Assembly: GCF_901472495.1 (NCBI RefSeq)
Contig: NZ_LR590469.1
Span: 1,426,001 to 1,490,000 of the forward strand
Direction: 5' to 3'
Origin: Yersinia enterocolitica subsp. enterocolitica
Lineage (GTDB): Bacteria > Pseudomonadota > Gammaproteobacteria > Enterobacterales > Enterobacteriaceae
Length of the DNA stretch: 64,000 nt
Of this stretch, positions 59,983 through 64,000 are shown piece by piece. Below the pieces are notes generated by a model. The model ran no database searches. It was given only the letters and a program-made list of their open reading frames with translations, and was not told the DNA's origin. Position numbers and translations under genes: made by a program. Numbering within the stretch: the first letter of the stretch is position 1; every line of letters begins with the position of its first letter.

Positions 59983-60066
59983 ATGAATAATTACGATAAT
60001 AAAACATTCTGGGAAAAAATCGGATGCGTTATTCTAATTCCGATAACAACTAGCGAATATGTATGA
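59983..60066 (+). CDS. Possible 27-codon leader peptide coupled to opgC
   Basis: An ATG at 59983 opens a 27-codon frame (MNNYDNKTFWEKIGCVILIP...) whose TGA at 60064-60066 overlaps the opgC start ATG as ATGA. opgC itself has no recognisable ribosome binding site, so re-initiation after this small frame is a plausible way of translating it. The upstream site of the small frame (GAG) is weak. The rest of the 299-base gap to opgG shows only promoter sequence. Confidence 0.4.
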   Translation: MNNYDNKTFWEKIGCVILIPITTSEYV

Positions 60067-61202
60067 AAAAAAATACTAACCAACGGGAGTACTTTTTAGA
60101 CGCCATTCGCGCCTATTTGATGTTACTCGGCATTCCTTTTCATCTTTCTCTTATATACTCCAGCAATCATTGGGCGGTGAATAGCAGCCACTCTTCATTA
60201 GTCTTTACCCTATTGAATGATTTCATCCATGCTTTTCGCATGCAGGTATTCTTTGTTATTTCCGGTTATTTTTCGTTCATGTTGTATCAGCGCTATGAGC
60301 GCCAGCGCTGGCTTCAGGTTCGCCTGGAACGTGTGGTTATTCCGCTTGTTACCGCTATTCCCTTCATTACTTTGCCGCAGTTCTTCTTACTAAAGAATTA
60401 CACCAATAAATTACAAGATTGGAATTCATTTACAATTTATCAAAAAATAAATATTGCTATTTGGGAAGTTGTTTCTCACTTATGGTTTTTGTTAACACTC
60501 GCATTACTAACAGGGCTCTGTTTTTATCTGTTCCAGAAAATGAAGAATAAACAACTCTCGGTTCCTGGTTTGATAAAAAGAATGAATAACATAGGAAAAA
60601 TCTCACTATCATTGTTTGTATTCATATTCATTTATTCTGTAATACGCAGAATCATATTCCTTCTTAACCCTGAAATACTTTTTAATAGTGTTTTCAATTT
60701 CTTTGTTATGGAGACGGTTTTTTATCTGCCATTCTTTCTTCTGGGTGCTTATAGTTTTATCTATCCGCCACTTAAACAGGTTTTTCTCACATTCTCACCG
60801 AGGGCATTAATCGCCTCGATACTGCTGTTTGGCGCTTACTATTTAAACCAACATATTAATACTGCTGAGTTTTTTGCCTTTGAATTGGATCTCATCATCA
60901 AAGCATTAATCGGTGTGACCATGACTAATGTGGTCTATTCTCTTGGGCATCGCTTACTCAACTACCCTTCCGTGCGGGTGACTTACCTGGTCAACGCTTC
61001 TCTTTTCATCTATCTGGTTCATCATCCATTGACCTTAATTTATGGTGCCTTCGTGACACCACGAATTGACAACAACGGGCTAGGTTTCATACTAGGAATG
61101 GCCTTTGTTTGCCTGATTTCGTTTATGTTGTATGAGGTACATCGCCGTATTCCTTTGCTGAAATTCTTATTTTCTGGCAAGCCGCAGCAGCAAACGGCGT
61201 AA
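60063..61202 (+). CDS. opgC: Glucan succinyltransferase OpgC
   Basis: Acyltransferase-3 family membrane protein (about ten helices, 379 residues) that adds succinyl groups to osmoregulated periplasmic glucans. The N-terminal REYFLDAIRAYLMLLGIPFHLSLIYSS block with the catalytic-type His and the FRMQVFFVISGYFS motif are well conserved, as is the ending RIPLLKFLFSGKP. Divergent from opgGH, as in E. coli. Confidence 0.95.
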   Translation: MKKNTNQREYFLDAIRAYLMLLGIPFHLSLIYSSNHWAVNSSHSSLVFTLLNDFIHAFRMQVFFVISGYFSFMLYQRYERQRWLQVRLERVVIPLVTAIPFITLPQFFLLKNYTNKLQDWNSFTIYQKINIAIWEVVSHLWFLLTLALLTGLCFYLFQKMKNKQLSVPGLIKRMNNIGKISLSLFVFIFIYSVIRRIIFLLNPEILFNSVFNFFVMETVFYLPFFLLGAYSFIYPPLKQVFLTFSPRALIASILLFGAYYLNQHINTAEFFAFELDLIIKALIGVTMTNVVYSLGHRLLNYPSVRVTYLVNASLFIYLVHHPLTLIYGAFVTPRIDNNGLGFILGMAFVCLISFMLYEVHRRIPLLKFLFSGKPQQQTA

Positions 61203-61412
61203 TTAAAGTATTATGCAAATGAATAATGTTATTGCTAATCGATTGATTCATCCGCATACCGTTTTGGTCATAAAACCGCTACACTGTCAGGCCATCATGG
61301 AGATGCGGGATGGCAAATGCCTCACTGTGCGCTCTGCTTTCAGAGCAACTATCCTGTTGATTCCTTATCAGGATTTGTTTCACTTGCAGTGACAACAAAA
61401 AGAGGAATTGTG

Positions 61413-61658
61413 ATGAGTAAGCAAGAATCTATTGAGAATAATCCCACATCTGAAACTACGCCAGTCACCGAGTTCAGCACTTTGTTGGCCTTGGTTAATC
61501 GCCTCAGCGGCGCACTGGACAGCGCGATCACCGGCAAAGATCGCAGTGTATTAGTCAATGAACTTTCACAACTTTCTGTCGATAATCTTCCTGAACAGGA
61601 AAAAGCAGTGACCTTTGAAGCCCTGAAAAGAGCTTTGGCTGCACTAAAACGCGACTAG
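61413..61658 (+). CDS. Unrecognised 81-residue protein
   Basis: Starts MSKQESIENN with an AGAGGA ribosome site; codons upstream in frame from 61317 are rejected for lack of one. The N-terminal 18 residues are polar and probably disordered. The rest (about 20-81) is predicted helical, with EFSTLLALVNRLSGAL and EQEKAVTFEALKRALAALKRD as amphipathic helices. No signal peptide, membrane segment or cysteine is visible. It was not recognised as a named family. It stands alone between opgC and an ERIC. Confidence 0.7.
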   Translation: MSKQESIENNPTSETTPVTEFSTLLALVNRLSGALDSAITGKDRSVLVNELSQLSVDNLPEQEKAVTFEALKRALAALKRD

Positions 61659-61742
61659 TTTTTCATCCAACGCTCACCCTTGATTCCCCGCTGGGCAATG
61701 AAAGGTGAGCGATCTGGCTATATCTCCCTATCCTCTCCAATT

Positions 61743-61869
61743 TATACCCAAAATAATTCGAGTTGCATGAAGACGGCAAGGGAGAGAATCTCGATGAGCT
61801 TACATAAGTAAGTGATTCGGGTGATTGAACATAGCCAACACACCTGCGGCTTGAAGTATGACGGGTATA
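61743..61869 (+). repeat. Full-length ERIC element
   Basis: Exactly 127 bp, from TATACCCAAAATAATTCGAG to CTTGAAGTATGACGGGTATA, with the core CTCGATGAGCTTACATAAG / AAGTGATTCGGG. The terminal TATACCC/GGGTATA pair is perfect, making this the best-preserved copy in the window. Confidence 0.93.
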
Positions 61870-61977
61870 TAGCCTTATTTAACACATTGAATTAGGTCAT
61901 ATCTTCCCATTGCTCGCTCTAAATCTGTGTATAATATTTCGGCCCACCCGCTTTTTCACATCAGGAGATCTCCCACA

Positions 61978-63705
61978 TTGGACGCCATCACTATTAACAG
62001 CCTTTTTTTGATTGGCGCAGTGCTGGTGGGAGCCAGTATTTTACTGAGCTCACTCTCTTCACGGTTAGGCATCCCCATTTTGGTCATCTTTCTGGCCATT
62101 GGTATGTTGGCAGGCACCGACGGCATCGGTGGGATTGCCTTCGATAACTATCCTGTCGCGTATCTGGTCAGTAACCTGGCATTAGCCGTCATTCTGTTAG
62201 ACGGCGGCATGCGTACCCGGGCATCTTCCTTTCGTGTCGCATTGTGGCCTGCCCTGTCGCTGGCAACCGTAGGTGTGTTGATTACTGCGGGCCTGACCGG
62301 TTTGGCCGCTGCCTGGCTATTTGATTTAGATATCATTCAAGGCTTATTGATTGGTGCGATTATAGGTTCAACTGATGCGGCAGCCGTTTTCTCACTGTTA
62401 GGTGGCAAAGGTCTCAACGAGCGAGTCAGTGCCACTCTGGAGATAGAATCAGGCAGTAACGACCCAATGGCCGTATTCTTGACCATTACCCTGATTTCCA
62501 TGATTTCCGCCGGTGAATCCAGCCTGAGCTGGATGTTTTTGGTGCACCTGATTCAGCAATTTGGTTTGGGCATTATCATCGGATTGGGTGGCGGCAGCTT
62601 GCTGTTGTTGCTCATCAACCGGATAGAATTACCCAGCGGTTTATACCCATTACTGGCCGTCAGTGGCGGTATTTTGGTATTTTCACTCACCACCGCGATG
62701 AATGGCAGCGGGATTTTGGCGGTCTATCTCTGTGGCCTGATGCTCGGCAACCGCCCCATCCGCAACCGCGCGGGTATTTTACAGACCTTCGATGGGTTGG
62801 CATGGCTCAGTCAAATTGGCATGTTTCTGGTATTGGGGTTATTGCTTAACCCAAGTGAGTTGTTGCCGATTGCCATTCCGGCATTAATTCTCTCATTGTG
62901 GATGATTCTATTCGCCCGACCACTATCAGTGTTTATCGGCTTACTGCCCTTCCCCAGTTTTAATCTGCGTGAGCGCATCTTTATTTCATGGGTCGGTTTA
63001 CGCGGTGCCGTTCCGGTTATTCTGGCAGTGTTCCCGATGATGGCCGGTATTCCCCATGCGAATTTATTCTTCAATGTCGCCTTTTTTGTCGTGCTGGTCT
63101 CGCTGCTATTACAAGGCACCAGTTTGTCATTTGCTGCGCGCAAAACAAAATTGGTGGTGCCGCCCGCGCTCGCTCCGGTGGCACGGATTGGTTTAGACAT
63201 TGATAAAAATAACCAGTGGGAGCAGTTTATTTACCAGCTCAGCTCCGATAAGTGGTGTATCGGCGCAGCGTTGCGTGATTTAAAAATGCCGCAGGAAACG
63301 CGCATTGCAGCACTGTTTCGTGGCAAAGACTTATTACATCCCAACGGCAATACCCGCTTGAAAGAAGGCGATATTTTGTGCGTTATTGGTCAGGAACATC
63401 ACTTGCCCGCACTGGGAAAATTATTTAGCCAGTCACCCAGCATCCAGTTGGATGAGCGCTTCTTTGGCGACTTTATTCTCGACGCAGATGCAAAGCTTGA
63501 TGATATATCTCAGATTTATGGTCTTAATCTGGAACAGGGTGTCGATAAACAACAAACACTCGGTCAGTTCGTGCTCTATCTCTTTGGTGGTGAACCGGTT
63601 ATTGGTGACCAGATTGAGTGGGATGGCCTGACGTGGACCATTGCCGAAATGGAATCTGACCGAGTGAGCCGGGTCGGGGTTAAAATAGTGACCGATAAAG
63701 CCTGA
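61978..63705 (+). CDS. cvrA: K+/H+ antiporter CvrA (NhaP2)
   Basis: CPA1-family cation/proton antiporter, 575 residues: about twelve membrane helices, with the functional Asp in [20 protein letters not shown], then a cytoplasmic TrkA-C domain (from about residue 400) for nucleotide or ion sensing. The start is read as TTG 61978 (protein (M)[12 protein letters not shown]), which matches the family N-terminus and follows an AGGAG site; an in-frame Met at 61927 would add a poorly conserved extension. It is expected to protect against excess potassium. Confidence 0.93.
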   Translation: MDAITINSLFLIGAVLVGASILLSSLSSRLGIPILVIFLAIGMLAGTDGIGGIAFDNYPVAYLVSNLALAVILLDGGMRTRASSFRVALWPALSLATVGVLITAGLTGLAAAWLFDLDIIQGLLIGAIIGSTDAAAVFSLLGGKGLNERVSATLEIESGSNDPMAVFLTITLISMISAGESSLSWMFLVHLIQQFGLGIIIGLGGGSLLLLLINRIELPSGLYPLLAVSGGILVFSLTTAMNGSGILAVYLCGLMLGNRPIRNRAGILQTFDGLAWLSQIGMFLVLGLLLNPSELLPIAIPALILSLWMILFARPLSVFIGLLPFPSFNLRERIFISWVGLRGAVPVILAVFPMMAGIPHANLFFNVAFFVVLVSLLLQGTSLSFAARKTKLVVPPALAPVARIGLDIDKNNQWEQFIYQLSSDKWCIGAALRDLKMPQETRIAALFRGKDLLHPNGNTRLKEGDILCVIGQEHHLPALGKLFSQSPSIQLDERFFGDFILDADAKLDDISQIYGLNLEQGVDKQQTLGQFVLYLFGGEPVIGDQIEWDGLTWTIAEMESDRVSRVGVKIVTDKA

Positions 63706-63733
63706 TAATTACAGTATTCAGTATTACCATATG

Positions 63734-63772
63734 GGTGTGCTAACCAACATTTATTAGCCCGGTTAGCACACC
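63734..63772. terminator. Terminator hairpin after cvrA
   Basis: Perfect 12-base stem GGTGTGCTAACC / GGTTAGCACACC with a 15-base loop. It has no long T run but lies between the convergent cvrA and EamA genes and may act on both. Confidence 0.7.
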
Positions 63773-63815
63773 ACTATTATTATTGCCGCAACAATATCTC
63801 ATGCTGTCACAACAT

Positions 63816-64000
63816 CTAACTTCTGCCCTGCTTAATTCGGTTAACTAACACAATACCCACACATACCAACACCAGTGCAATAGCATTTTTCCATTCCAAA
63901 ATACTTTCATTCAGGAAAATAGCCGATAGCACCGCGCCAGAAACCGGGATAAGGAAATTGAATGGGGCCACCATGCCGACCCGATTATATTTAAGCAATA
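63816..64000 (-). CDS. EamA/DMT-family transporter, C-terminal part only
   Basis: Only the last 61 or so codons lie in the window; the gene continues past the edge. They show the two final helices of a drug/metabolite transporter: FNFLIPVSGAVLSAIFLNESI is the typical ninth helix with the conserved Glu, followed by WKNAIALVLVCVGIVLVNR. The apparent Met near 63998 is internal. Substrate unknown. Confidence 0.85.
   Translation of the reverse strand, partial: LLKYNRVGMVAPFNFLIPVSGAVLSAIFLNESILEWKNAIALVLVCVGIVLVNRIKQGRS

Noticed and set aside
63734..63772. Site-specific recombination or attachment site
   Set aside because: The perfect 12-bp inverted repeat lies between convergent genes, fits a terminator, and no integrase or duplicated copy is present.

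Overview
The window is chromosomal DNA of a Yersinia, most likely of the enterocolitica group or a close relative. The gene order ndh-ycfP-nagZ-thiK-lpoB-ycfL-hinT ... ptsG-tatD-holB-tmk-mltG-pabC-fabF-acpP-fabG-fabD-fabH-plsX-rpmF-yceD // yceF / rluC / rne ... pyrC-dinI-bssS-solA-yceO ... trhO ... lpxL ... mdtG ... yceK ... opgH-opgG / opgC ... cvrA is the enterobacterial backbone found around 23-26 min in E. coli. The dispersed repeats are of Yersinia type: three YPAL palindromic miniature insertions and five ERIC elements.

Layout. 1-6225: ndh (cut by the window edge), nagZ, thiK, lpoB, ycfL, hinT and a non-canonical AroE relative, all on the minus strand. 6374-8164: an SgrR-type regulator. 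8165-13374: an AT-rich accessory island holding a XYE-class RiPP (triceptide/cyclophane) cluster made of precursor, radical SAM/SPASM maturase, HlyD-type adaptor, ABC exporter and retropepsin-like protease. All genes except the protease carry lesions. 13474-26209: ptsG and the DNA replication/fatty-acid operon on the minus strand. 26351-33480: yceF, rluC and rne, with an IS3-family element inserted in the loop of the rne terminator. 33512-41406: a monooxygenase-fold gene, pyrC, dinI, bssS, solA, an atypical LuxR-type regulator, yceO, a TqsA-like exporter, trhO and a small membrane ORF. 41514-48867: the complete tetrathionate respiration locus ttrRS/ttrBCA. 49111-64000: lpxL, a DoxX protein, mdtG, a POT-family peptide transporter, a VOC protein, yceK, opgGH, opgC, an unknown small gene, cvrA and the end of an EamA transporter.

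Working together. rpmF-plsX-fabHDG-acpP-fabF make the fatty acyl chains that lpxL later uses on lipid A. opgGHC make and decorate periplasmic glucans. ptsG carries its Mlc operator, CRP site and an SgrS pairing site. ndh and the ttr locus each have an FNR-type box, consistent with switching from aerobic NADH oxidation to anaerobic tetrathionate respiration. dinI has a LexA box.

The most unusual content is the RiPP island. A 14-bp tandem duplication breaks the precursor, one extra T in a homopolymer breaks the maturase, and a deletion fuses the adaptor to the exporter and removes the exporter's N-terminus. A second pattern is that four mobile insertions (three YPALs, one IS) all lie inside rho-independent terminator hairpins and duplicate part or all of the hairpin.
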